Source of the DNA: Rhodobacteraceae bacterium (ex Bugula neritina AB1)
GTDB taxonomy: Bacteria > Pseudomonadota > Alphaproteobacteria > Rhodobacterales > Rhodobacteraceae
Length of the DNA: 53,028 nt
Reading direction: 5' to 3'
Assembly: GCA_001730095.1 (NCBI GenBank)
Contig: MDLF01000078.1
Span: 1-53,028 of the forward strand
In this document: in pieces, positions 18,236 through 26,880 of the stretch
Numbering within the stretch: the stretch's first letter is position 1
How the letters are laid out: every line of letters begins with the position of its first letter
Made by a program: the position numbers and the translations under genes
The notes under the pieces: generated by a model
What the model saw: the letters and a program-made list of their open reading frames with translations, nothing else
Database searches by the model: none
What the model was told of the DNA's origin: nothing

Positions 18236-21200
18236 TCAGAACAGGTCGTAGACACCGGTTTCAGCTGCCAGCCAGCTGACATCCTCCGGGTTATGCCAGA
18301 TTTCCCTGTCTGCGGATTTCTCCTCCTGGGCAAAGAGCGAAATGCCATCGCTGTCAAAGTCGCGCAGCCGCAGTGCGGCGGGATCATTGCCGTTGACCGA
18401 TGTCATCGATGCCAGGAAGGCCAGGTCATCGAAGGCCCCCGGATCGGTATTCACCTGCGTGTCTTTATGGTTGACGCCCGTCATGGTCCCTGCCTGCAGG
18501 CCGCCGCCGGTGCCGGTTTCCATGGCCAGGACATAAACCGTTTCCGCCTTGAAGCTGCCGTCGCTGTTCTTTTCCTGCCGCTGCAGCATGATGTCGACGG
18601 ACTCGTTGCCGGTTACCTCGTTGCGGACTGTGATTGCCTCGGAAGCGGCGTGGCTGCCGATCTGCGTGAACACCGCGATCTCGCCTTTGAAGCCGGAGAA
18701 ATCAACCGAGGCCTTGCCATTTTTATCCGTCTGTACCTGCAGCGCGGTGATCTGGCGGCCATCCGCCAGTTCATAGGTGCCGCTTGGCATGGCCACCCAG
18801 CCCACCGACTCCGCATTGTGCTTGCCGTTGAGATAATCCCACTCTTCGATCTGCATCTTGAAGCCGTCATCCGTGACCGACTTAACCCGGGCAAAAGCCG
18901 GCTGGCCGCCCTTTGAGGTCAGCGGGCCCATGATCACAACCGGATCGTCGATGGAGGTTTCAAAACCCGTGCTGGTCCAGCTGCTGCGCGCGCCCTGGCT
19001 GAAGGTCGCGGTGCCGGCTTCGAGCACCGCCGTAGCTGTGTTCCCAGTGTCCGTACCGCCAGTGCCCGTACCGCCGGTGTCCGTACCGCCGGTGTCCGTG
19101 CCACCTGTGCCGCCAGTATCTGTGCCGCCGGAACCACCTGCGTCGGTATAGCCGTCAAACAGGTCGATCTTGCTGGAGGGCAGTTTGAAATCGGTGATTT
19201 CATACGGCTTCAGGAAATCATCGGCATAGCCTTCCAGCGTGATGTCAATCCGGTAGGCGAAATGCTCCCCGGTGACACGGTCGGTGATCCAGATTGCAAG
19301 CGGCATGACCCAGCCGCCATCGCCGTCGCGCAAGGCACCGTTCAGCGCCAGCATATCTTCGGGATCGGGTTGGCCCAGATCATTGTCATTGCTGCTGATG
19401 CCGTCACGGGTGGCAACGGAAACTTCGGCCCACAGGTTCGACCCCAATCGCATGGTGCCGGCGTTGTCGGTGATGGTCCCGGAGATCAGCACCTCGTGGT
19501 TGCGCGGACCCAGGGTGAGATCCGCATCTGCATCCAGCTTCAGGATCGGCCGGTCGAGCGTTTCAAGTGCGGCGGCGTCCCCAGACTGCAGCCGGCTGTC
19601 ATTATAATAGGCGCTGTCAATCTTCTTCCCCACATTTGCGAAGGTGTTGCCGATATAAACACCCTCATGGTTGACCCCCTTGTCGTAGACTGCGGTATTG
19701 AACCCGTCGAAATGGGAGTTAATGATCGATGTGCTTTCATGTTTGTTCGGCAGGTAAATGGCCCGCCCGGCGCCGTCATCGTCGGCGATGAACAGACCGT
19801 CACGGATGACGTATTGCCCGGTGTAGTTGAAGACATCAAACACCCGGTCCACCTCCCAGGCCGTCATCCCCAGCATGTCGCTGCGCAGGTCGGTGGTGGT
19901 GGCCATGCTCTGGCGATGGCCGGTGTCGATCATCGTGTGCACCGCAATTGCGGTATTGTCATGGAAGCCAAGAATGGCGGGCTCTTCGTTGTTCAGAACA
20001 TCCTTGAGCGGCATCGGGTCGAATTGCAGCGCGTCGCGGTCGGGATTTTCGACACTGGTTTCGGCCGCGCGGTACATCCAGCCGGTATTGGCATTGGCCG
20101 CAATATTGCCCTGCTGAACGATCTGCCGGGCCTGGTTTTCATAGGCGACGCCACTGTGGCCAAAATCAGCCTCCAGTTCGTCGCGCTGGATTGAGAAATC
20201 CTCGCCTGCGCCAGGAATTCCAGTGACAAAATTGCCGATCCACTGGCCGGTTTCATTGCCGTCTTCCGACACGATGCCGGCGCCTGCGATGTCATGGACA
20301 AAGTTGAAATCGACGGCCGCGTGGCTGGAGTGCTGCACGATGCCCCAGCCTGGGGCGCCATGCACCGAGTTGCCGTTCAAAACCGCCAGCTGGCTGCCCG
20401 CGGCCGCACCGGTTTCATGCAGGTGCAGCGAATAGCGGCCCGCGACATTGCTGCCTTCGTCAAGCGGCAGCGATTTGTCGGTACGGCCAAGTTCGCTGAA
20501 TTCGGCGTATTGAATCGCGACATCCGGCGTGTGCATCATCATCACATGCCCGCGCACCCCTTCGGGGTTCTCGGAAGAGAAGACAACATTGCGGGTTTCG
20601 TTGCCGACATAGATATCCAGATCATATCCGGCCGGGGTCGTGTGGTCGTAGCTCAGCGCTTTGTCGAGGGTAATCTCCACCCCCTTTGACGTCTCTTTGA
20701 TCGCAACGATTTCCCGATTTTCGTCCTGGAACTGGCCTTGTTGGGTGCCCATGACGACAAGCGTGTCGCCAACCTGCCAGCCATCGGTGTTGGCGGTGAA
20801 ATTCAGGACCTTGGTGCCGGCCTTGGCGTCGCCGTCCAGGGCGGCATAAGCGTATTTCGTGGCACCATGCACTTCGACTTTGCCCTGGGCGACCAGGCCA
20901 TGACCCAGCAAGCCGGGATCAATCGAGGTGTCGATCGGGCCATCGGCAAATACAATCGAGGTGGTCACATTCGCCTGCACCGGGTTCTCTGCCGTGCCGA
21001 CGGTCAGATGCGAATGCAGGCCGGTGACGAAGGTTTCCACCCGGATATGGGTATCCTGATCGGTGGCGAAATCCAGCCCGCCGTCCACCCGCACCCAGTC
21101 CAGCCTGGCGTTGGACGTGGAATTATATTCCACCGAAACCCCCATCGGGATAAGAACTTTTGCCTCTGTTCCCGGTACCTTACCGTTTTTCCAGGTTGAC

Positions 21201-21310
21201 GGGTCGTTCCAATTGCCGGACTGTATTGCGACGTGGGTCGCGTCATCGGGATTCGCAATCGACATTGTCATGTCGGTGGACATCATCGTGTCGTGGGTCA
21301 TCGTATTCAT
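18236..21310 (-). CDS. G8-domain, parallel beta-helix extracellular protein (CEMIP/TMEM2-like architecture)
   Basis: 1024 residues. Residues ~25-150 match the G8 domain: SGNWNDPSTWKNGKVPG, then strands ending at HSHLTVGTAENP. Residues ~150-560 look like a right-handed beta-helix with GRYSLHLHETG, NSVHGAPGWGIVQHSS and NAWxGD-like turns. This is the core architecture of eukaryotic CEMIP and TMEM2, which bind and degrade hyaluronan. A Gly/Thr/Asp linker (~724-763) of short GGTDTGGT-type repeats leads to a ~260-residue C-terminal region I do not recognise. The N-terminus is Met/Thr-rich without a Sec signal, so export by a type I system is possible. It may bind or cut the EPS made here (inference). 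Confidence 0.7.
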   Translation of the reverse strand: MNTMTHDTMMSTDMTMSIANPDDATHVAIQSGNWNDPSTWKNGKVPGTEAKVLIPMGVSVEYNSTSNARLDWVRVDGGLDFATDQDTHIRVETFVTGLHSHLTVGTAENPVQANVTTSIVFADGPIDTSIDPGLLGHGLVAQGKVEVHGATKYAYAALDGDAKAGTKVLNFTANTDGWQVGDTLVVMGTQQGQFQDENREIVAIKETSKGVEITLDKALSYDHTTPAGYDLDIYVGNETRNVVFSSENPEGVRGHVMMMHTPDVAIQYAEFSELGRTDKSLPLDEGSNVAGRYSLHLHETGAAAGSQLAVLNGNSVHGAPGWGIVQHSSHAAVDFNFVHDIAGAGIVSEDGNETGQWIGNFVTGIPGAGEDFSIQRDELEADFGHSGVAYENQARQIVQQGNIAANANTGWMYRAAETSVENPDRDALQFDPMPLKDVLNNEEPAILGFHDNTAIAVHTMIDTGHRQSMATTTDLRSDMLGMTAWEVDRVFDVFNYTGQYVIRDGLFIADDDGAGRAIYLPNKHESTSIINSHFDGFNTAVYDKGVNHEGVYIGNTFANVGKKIDSAYYNDSRLQSGDAAALETLDRPILKLDADADLTLGPRNHEVLISGTITDNAGTMRLGSNLWAEVSVATRDGISSNDNDLGQPDPEDMLALNGALRDGDGGWVMPLAIWITDRVTGEHFAYRIDITLEGYADDFLKPYEITDFKLPSSKIDLFDGYTDAGGSGGTDTGGTGGTDTGGTDTGGTGTGGTDTGNTATAVLEAGTATFSQGARSSWTSTGFETSIDDPVVIMGPLTSKGGQPAFARVKSVTDDGFKMQIEEWDYLNGKHNAESVGWVAMPSGTYELADGRQITALQVQTDKNGKASVDFSGFKGEIAVFTQIGSHAASEAITVRNEVTGNESVDIMLQRQEKNSDGSFKAETVYVLAMETGTGGGLQAGTMTGVNHKDTQVNTDPGAFDDLAFLASMTSVNGNDPAALRLRDFDSDGISLFAQEEKSADREIWHNPEDVSWLAAETGVYDLF

Positions 21311-21920
21311 GGAACTGGTTCTCCAGGCCGACCGGTCAGACAGTGCTCACCGGTTCTGGCATATGATTGTGTTTCGCAAAGGCCGTGGGGTGGAAAGATT
21401 TACGTTTCTTTCACGGCATCTTCGGGACGGTTTACGGACCGGTGCTTGCGGTCGAGCTGACCGCGCCGCCGGGGAATATGACAGGAAAGGTCGGCAGCAC
21501 GCCTTGCCAAATGGGCGCCCGTGCAAGACCAGGCGCAGGCAGACGGAGCGGCTTCCTTTAACTCGGCAACCATTGAACTGCTGTGGGGCTCAGCCGCACG
21601 CGAAACGCCGCAGCGCTGCATTGGAACTGCATCGATTTGTCCTCGTTAACTTTGTTTTGCGAGAACGTGCCCCAACGCGCCATTCATTTCCAGCGCGATT
21701 GAATTGGATTTCAAAGCTAACCTCCGCATGAGCAAAAATCCGAGCGTCCGCCCTGCAAAGGCTGGCAGGATTACGCCGAAACACCCGGTTTCTGCGGTTT
21801 CAGCCCCCGCATTCACGCTAAGTTAACCTTTGCGCGAGTCCACGGACATGTTTCGCGGTTTTTGGGAAAAATGTTGCATTTCAGGTGGGAAAAGCCAGAT
21901 TTTCAAACTGAAACAGAGGC
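21311..21920. other. Intergenic region, 610 bp, upstream of G8 gene
   Basis: This is the longest non-coding gap in the window, between the start of the G8 gene and the end of the GT4 gene at 21921. The G8 gene has a GGAG about 10 nt before its ATG. The stretch 21630-21905 is clearly more A/T-rich than the flanks and holds several runs such as GTTAACTTTGTTTTG and GGTTTTTGGGAAAAATG, so it is the likely promoter and regulator zone. No gene with plausible coding properties was found on either strand. Confidence 0.45.
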
Positions 21921-23153
21921 CTAGTCGTTCAGAAGAGCCGCCAGTGCCGGATTGCTGAGGCGGGACGCCGCCTGGGCCGAAGCCGCTGCCAGAGCGCCGC
22001 GCGCCGAATCGTCACGCAGCAGCTCGCAGATCAGGGCTGCATATCGGGCATCCGAAGCGGCTTCGGCCACCAGCCCCTCAAGCGCGCCGCCAAATGCATC
22101 CAGCGTGCCGCAGGTCACCGCCACAGCCATACCCAGGGACAGGTAGTCGACCACCTTGATCGGGATTCCGCTGCCTGATTTCATCGGGGCCAGGCCAATG
22201 GCCTGCGGCCCTCCGAGGGCGGCCAGGTCTTCCACTGGCCCCAACAGAACCAGCCCTTCGGCCTGGGCCTCCCCCGCAGAGATCCCGGAGGCGATTGCGC
22301 CGGCGACCCACAGTTCCGCGTCCGGGATTTTCGCACGCACCGCCGGCCATATCTTCCTGCGCAGGAAATCCAGCGCTTCGGCGTTGCCCCTATGCCGGGA
22401 GCCGACAAACAGCCCGTGCGGCTTACGCCCGGTGTCTGCGCAGGCCGACCCGGGGCGGAAGGCAGGCGGCATCCATTCGTGGCGGGTCTCAGGCAGCAGC
22501 GGCTGCAGGCGGTCGCGTTCGGTGCAGCTGGCATGAATCAGCAGGTCTGCCGCCCGGCAGCGCTGCGCTTCGGCCTCCAAAGTGATCACAGCATGGTCCG
22601 GTTCCAATCCTTGGGCCGCAAAACTTTCGGCGCGCAGGGAAAACAGGTCATGCAGGAGCACAATGCGCCTGCGCGCCTCCACCTGTTCCAGCAGCGGTGC
22701 CAGGCTGCTGTATTCCGCGGTCACAATCCCGGCTCCGGCCTTCCGCACCCGGGCCAGCACGTCCTTGCTTTCCCGCGGCGCAAGCTCTGCGCCCAGCAGG
22801 CTTGGATAGGCACTGCCCGCCTGCCCCGTCAGCCGCCGCCTGACCTCGGCCCCGAGGCGCCGGACCATGCGCAGCCAGACCCCGGGCGCCAGAGAGATCC
22901 GGGTGCGGCCGATGCGCAGCGTCTGCCCCCAGTCGATGCGCTCTGCAAGTTCCACAAACCCCGGATCCAGGCGGGCCCAGGCCAGATTGCCGAAAGAGCG
23001 CCTGGGGGCAAAGACAATCCGGGTGGCCAGCCCGGCCTCCCGGCACAGGCGCAGATATGCCTTCAGATACGTGTTGCTGCCGGACCGGGCTGCGTCCAGC
23101 CGTCGGGCGACAATCAAAACCGCCTGCCGTTTCTGTTCGGCGCGGCGGGTCAT
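21921..23153 (-). CDS. GT4-like glycosyltransferase
   Basis: 410 residues, GT-B fold. The C-terminal half has GLFVGSRHRGNAEALDFL, IPDAELWVAG and LAPMKSGSGIPIKVVDYLSL, the pattern of Glycos_trans_1_4 proteins in which a Gly-rich turn and the following Lys/Asp bind the nucleotide sugar. It probably adds one cytoplasmic sugar to the EPS repeat unit. The ATG overlaps the TGA of the GT2 gene upstream (ATGA), making it the third gene of a coupled three-gene operon. Confidence 0.75.
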   Translation of the reverse strand: MTRRAEQKRQAVLIVARRLDAARSGSNTYLKAYLRLCREAGLATRIVFAPRRSFGNLAWARLDPGFVELAERIDWGQTLRIGRTRISLAPGVWLRMVRRLGAEVRRRLTGQAGSAYPSLLGAELAPRESKDVLARVRKAGAGIVTAEYSSLAPLLEQVEARRRIVLLHDLFSLRAESFAAQGLEPDHAVITLEAEAQRCRAADLLIHASCTERDRLQPLLPETRHEWMPPAFRPGSACADTGRKPHGLFVGSRHRGNAEALDFLRRKIWPAVRAKIPDAELWVAGAIASGISAGEAQAEGLVLLGPVEDLAALGGPQAIGLAPMKSGSGIPIKVVDYLSLGMAVAVTCGTLDAFGGALEGLVAEAASDARYAALICELLRDDSARGALAAASAQAASRLSNPALAALLND

Positions 23154-24106
23154 CTGCGGCCGCCGCGAGCAATGCGTTTGTGCAGCGCCTCCGCCAGATG
23201 CCCGGCCACCCGGGCAAAGGCGCCCGGCCGCCGCAGCAGGCTGGCTGCGGCAGTCGCGGGCCGCCGGGCCTTGAGTGCGGACAGGACCTCTTCGGTGGTG
23301 ATCAGGTTCTGCAGATTGCGCTGCCGTGCTGCCAGCAGGCCGGTGACTGCCGCATGCTGTGCAGCAGGCAGCCTGGCAGCCATGACGCGGTCCGCAGCCA
23401 GCAGGGCACGCATATGGCTGCCCTGGGCCCGGCGAGACACAGACCCTGCCCGCCGGGTGTAGCTGTAGCCCGTTTCACCACTGAAATAGAGCCGCGCGCC
23501 CGCCGCCAGAGCCTCAAGGATCAGATGGAAATCCTCGCCGTTGCGCAAGCTCTCATTATAGCGCAGCCCGTGCCGGCACAGGAAACGGCGGCAGATCAGC
23601 GGCTTGGCATAGCCAAAGCTGAGTTCGGCGCGGGCCATATCGTTCAGCCGCAGCCAATCCGCCAGACCGATAAAGCCCGGGGGATGCCGGTCTGCCAGCC
23701 GCGGCCCCGGCAGGAGGCTGCCCTCCGCATCCACGGAGATGAAATCGTCAATCACGATATCGGCCTCCTGCTGCAGCGCATGGGCCTGCATGCGGGCCAG
23801 ACGGCCGGGCAAAAAGCGATCGTCGCTGTCCAGGACGGCAACCCAGTCCCCTCGCGCGGCGGCCAACGCCAGATTGCGGGCACCACCCGGCCCCAAGTTG
23901 ACCGGAGATTGCATCAGAGACACCCGGGAATCGCAGGCTGCGGTGCGGGCAGCTGCCTGCGCAGTGCCATCGCGTGATGCATCGTCAGCAATGATGACAT
24001 CGACAGCGACATGTGCCTGGACCAGAGCCGATTGGATGGCGGCGCCCAGGCAGGTTTCCGCATTATGCGCCGCAATAGCCACCGTGATCCGGGGCAGGTC
24101 TGTCAC
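23150..24106 (-). CDS. Family 2 glycosyltransferase
   Basis: 318 residues from the GTG at 24106, which overlaps the TGA of the preceding gene (GTGA); a longer frame upstream is not plausible coding sequence. The GT-A features are ITVAIAAHNAETCLGAAI, the DDASRDGT motif, VLDSDDRFLPG (DxD-type metal site) and NGEDFHLILEAL (catalytic base region). It resembles the gene at 32989-34026 in domain order and in the block FGYAKPLICRRFLCRHGLRY. It is a cytoplasmic, membrane-associated EPS glycosyltransferase; the sugar is unknown. Confidence 0.8.
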   Translation of the reverse strand: MTDLPRITVAIAAHNAETCLGAAIQSALVQAHVAVDVIIADDASRDGTAQAAARTAACDSRVSLMQSPVNLGPGGARNLALAAARGDWVAVLDSDDRFLPGRLARMQAHALQQEADIVIDDFISVDAEGSLLPGPRLADRHPPGFIGLADWLRLNDMARAELSFGYAKPLICRRFLCRHGLRYNESLRNGEDFHLILEALAAGARLYFSGETGYSYTRRAGSVSRRAQGSHMRALLAADRVMAARLPAAQHAAVTGLLAARQRNLQNLITTEEVLSALKARRPATAAASLLRRPGAFARVAGHLAEALHKRIARGGRR

Positions 24107-25008
24107 CGCGGGTAGCCCAGCATGCGGGCGCCAGCCAAGCCGGAAAACACCCCTGCAGCCCGGGCCAAAAGAGCGATGCCATTGGCAAAACCTCGCCTGC
24201 CCTTGAGAAGCGAACTGGCCAGCCAGCCCAGCCCCACCACGGTCATCCCCACGCCGCGCACCAGGCAATAGGCCGTTGAATGCAGGCGGGACCGGCGCAG
24301 CAGCACCGTGAGCGCCCGTGTGTTGCCAAAGCGGAATTGCCGACCCACCGCCCACCGCCAGGACAGGCGGTGGGCGGGCTGCTTCTCGCAGACCCAGGCA
24401 TTCAGCGCATAGGCGCCCAGCCCGCCTGCCCGCACCACATCCTGAAAAAACAGGGTGTCCTCGCCCCCGGTGAAGCTGAGCCTTTTGTCGAACCGGCAGC
24501 GGTGCCGGGCTGTGAAGCTCAGATCCAGCAGCACATTACTGGTCCAGCTCTCATTGCGTGTCTCGCCATCCGCATAGCGCCGCTGTTCGAAGAACAGCGT
24601 GTGCAGCCACCATCTGTCGCGCGCATCGTCGACCAGCATCCGCACCGGCCCCTGCACAAAGGCTGCTCCCGTGCGCTCTGCCATCTGCACCAGTTCAACA
24701 AGCCAGGAGGGGGTCACGGTCTCATCATCATCCACAAAGGCCAGGAAGCCTTCTTCACCAGCCTCGCTGAGAACCCGGTTGCGGGCCATGGGAATGCCAG
24801 GCTGGGGCTCATGCACATAGCGGCACGCCCAGGGAAAATCGTGGGTTTCGCGCTGGAATACACTCTGAGAAGACGGGGTGTCGTCATTGTCCACGATGAT
24901 AAAGGATAATTCCATATCATCGCGTACATCCAGCAGGCGGCAGGAGCGCAGGAGCTTTGCAAGCCCCTCAGGGCGCCTAAAAGTGCAGGCACAAACGAAA
25001 ATCTTCAA
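24103..25008 (-). CDS. Family 2 glycosyltransferase with C-terminal hydrophobic segment
   Basis: 301 residues from TTG 25008, chosen because a GCGGAG lies 7 nt upstream and the product begins MKIFVCACTFRRPEGL as expected for the family; TTG 25023 is the longest alternative. It shows FIIVDNDDTPSS, FVDDDETVTPSW, RDRWWLHTLFFEQRRY, GGEDTLFFQDV and a hydrophobic tail of one or two segments. It is strongly similar to the gene at 38383-39312. It is the first gene of the 21921-25008 operon. Confidence 0.8.
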   Translation of the reverse strand: MKIFVCACTFRRPEGLAKLLRSCRLLDVRDDMELSFIIVDNDDTPSSQSVFQRETHDFPWACRYVHEPQPGIPMARNRVLSEAGEEGFLAFVDDDETVTPSWLVELVQMAERTGAAFVQGPVRMLVDDARDRWWLHTLFFEQRRYADGETRNESWTSNVLLDLSFTARHRCRFDKRLSFTGGEDTLFFQDVVRAGGLGAYALNAWVCEKQPAHRLSWRWAVGRQFRFGNTRALTVLLRRSRLHSTAYCLVRGVGMTVVGLGWLASSLLKGRRGFANGIALLARAAGVFSGLAGARMLGYPR

Positions 25009-25243
25009 AGACACACTCCGCAAAGGGGCTTTGTAACATTCCGGGCCAGGCCGGCACCCCCTGATCGCCGGGAAAGTATTTACGAGTGATCAGGCCGTTG
25101 CAAGAGATAAAGCCTCAGGCCGTCCAGGCGGCGGAGACGGTTGCCTGATATGAAAAAAACTCGCCGAACGGGCCTACAGCCATAGTTATCTAGGAAACGG
25201 GAAGCCGCAAGGCACCGATGGTTTGGTTAATAGGTTCGCGCGA

Positions 25244-25933
25244 ATGATCGTTTCGCATCGTCACAAGGTTATTTTTGTGAAGACGCTGAAGTCTGCAGGT
25301 ACAAGCATTGAGCTGGCCCTGGCGCATCATTGCGGGCCGGATGACATCGTGACCCCAATCTTTCCCGCCATCCCGGCCCATGCGCCGCGCAATTGGCGGG
25401 GCTGGTTCGCCCCATGGCGCGAAGTGCGCAGCCGACAGGATCTGCGTAAAAACATTGTGGAATGCCTGCGCCGCGACAGGATCTACAACCATATCCCCGC
25501 CCGCTTTGCCCGCGCCCGGCTGCCGGCGCAGATCTGGGACAGCTACCTGAAAGTCTGCGTTGAACGGAACCCATGGGACAAGACGCTGTCGCATTTCCAT
25601 ATGTTCCGCAATGCGGCCTGGCACCGCCGCCATGATCCCGGGCTGACACTGGATGGATATCTTGAGAACCGGATCTTCTGCCACAACGCACCGTTTTATT
25701 GCGACGCCGACGGCGCACCGATTGTTGACCGCATCCTGCGGTATGACCGGTTGGAGGAAGAGCTTGCCACCCTGTTCAGCGAACTCGGCCTGCCGTTTGA
25801 CGGGCTGCCGCAGGCAAAATCCGGCTTGCGCACAGACAGGCGGCCCTACCGCGAGGTGTTTGATCCGCGGCAAACCCGCATCATCGCCGAGGCGTTCGCA
25901 CATGAAATCACCTTACATGGATGGGAGTATTGA
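25244..25933 (+). CDS. Sulfotransferase, chondroitin/dermatan type (Sulfotransfer_2-like)
   Basis: 229 residues from ATG 25244. The start places the 5'-PAPS loop FVKTLKSAGTSIELAL close to the N-terminus, as in MIxSHxHK...T-x-K-x-A-GTS proteins. A TTG at 25223 is an alternative. CVERNPWDKTLSHFHMF is the 3'-phosphate site, and RYDRLEEELATLFSELGL is the family's usual C-terminal element. It should sulfate a polysaccharide precursor using PAPS in the cytoplasm. It is followed after 1 nt by the GH16 gene, so the two are co-transcribed. Confidence 0.75.
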   Translation: MIVSHRHKVIFVKTLKSAGTSIELALAHHCGPDDIVTPIFPAIPAHAPRNWRGWFAPWREVRSRQDLRKNIVECLRRDRIYNHIPARFARARLPAQIWDSYLKVCVERNPWDKTLSHFHMFRNAAWHRRHDPGLTLDGYLENRIFCHNAPFYCDADGAPIVDRILRYDRLEEELATLFSELGLPFDGLPQAKSGLRTDRRPYREVFDPRQTRIIAEAFAHEITLHGWEY

Positions 25934-25934
25934 C

Positions 25935-26828
25935 GTGGTTGTCACAAAGAATCCGGGCCAGCGTTCCGGCGCTGTCAGAAAGAGCATCTTCACAACGGCG
26001 TTTCTCGGGCTGTCCAGCCTGCTGATGACAGGGGCTGCAGCGGGCCAGATCGAAGGAAAGCCCGCAGGAGCGCCGTTCCGGAGCGTCTTTCCTCTGAGCG
26101 GGCCAGGCGTGAACTGGTGGCGGGCAGAATACGACCACCCGGCCAATTGGCTACAGACCGCCTGGCGCAAAGATGCCGTAGAATACGGCACCGCCGGTGT
26201 CCGTATGCTTCTGGTGCCTTCTGCAGCAGAAAACCGGGTGGAAATCAGAGCGCTGCAATCGGATGACGGAAGCCTGCTCGCAGCAGGGAAGACCTCAAAG
26301 GAGTTTATAAGCGGCCAGGTCCAGCGACGTAAGTGGTACGGGTATGGACGCTATGAAATCATCTTGCAGGCGGCGGGCGGCAAAGGTCTGATTTCCGCCT
26401 TCTACCTCTATACCGGTCCTAATTTCGGGCACAGCCACGAGGAAATTTCTCTTGAGATCCTCGGCAAGAATACGGCCAAGGCGCATGTCAACCGGTTCCG
26501 CGGCGGCAAACCGCTGGAGCAGCCGCCCTGGGTCGATCTGGGCTTTGATGCTGCCAAAGCACCGCGGCTCTATACAATCGACTGGTCCGAGGAGGCCGTC
26601 ATCTGGTCCGCCGACGGAACCGAGCTGTTCCGCCTGACCGGTGCGGAGCAGGTTCCGAAACCTCCGATGAAGATCTATTTCGAGCTTTGGGCCGGCAGCC
26701 AGGAACAGGCCCATTGGTCGGGCGTTGCCCCCAAGGACACCCGCGCCGAAGCGCTGGTTCAATGCGCCTCTTATACGCCGCCTGAAGGCGGCACTCCGGC
26801 GTGCAGTGATCTGATCATTGCCGAGTAA
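25935..26828 (+). CDS. exoK: Secreted GH16 glycoside hydrolase, ExoK-like, with altered catalytic motif
   Basis: 297 residues from GTG 25935, chosen because GGGAG lies 7 nt upstream. A Sec signal peptide (AVRKSIFTTAFLGLSS... ending near TGAAAG) is followed by a GH16 beta-jelly-roll with VNWWRAEYD, GYGRYEIILQAAGGKGLISA and TIDWSEEAVIWSADG. ExoK is an endo-1,3-1,4-beta-glycanase that trims nascent succinoglycan outside the cell. The GH16 active-site motif is normally E-[IL]-D-x-E; here it is E170-I-S172-L-E174, with nucleophile and acid/base Glu kept but the helper Asp replaced by Ser. This may lower activity or leave a binding protein. It is translated with the upstream sulfotransferase. Confidence 0.82.
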   Translation: MVVTKNPGQRSGAVRKSIFTTAFLGLSSLLMTGAAAGQIEGKPAGAPFRSVFPLSGPGVNWWRAEYDHPANWLQTAWRKDAVEYGTAGVRMLLVPSAAENRVEIRALQSDDGSLLAAGKTSKEFISGQVQRRKWYGYGRYEIILQAAGGKGLISAFYLYTGPNFGHSHEEISLEILGKNTAKAHVNRFRGGKPLEQPPWVDLGFDAAKAPRLYTIDWSEEAVIWSADGTELFRLTGAEQVPKPPMKIYFELWAGSQEQAHWSGVAPKDTRAEALVQCASYTPPEGGTPACSDLIIAE

Positions 26829-26880
26829 CCGGTGTCTGCAGCTGACGCGCACGGCGGCAGGCAATGGCCAAGGCCGGCGC

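Noticed and set aside
19022-19140. Short DNA repeats as a CRISPR or minisatellite
   Set aside because: They are in-frame codons of a Gly/Thr/Asp linker in the G8 protein, with no spacer structure.
24107-24355. N-terminal extension of the GT2 gene at 23150-24106
   Set aside because: The extra 83 residues overlap the upstream GT2 gene and have no coding character; the GTGA overlap start is standard in this locus.
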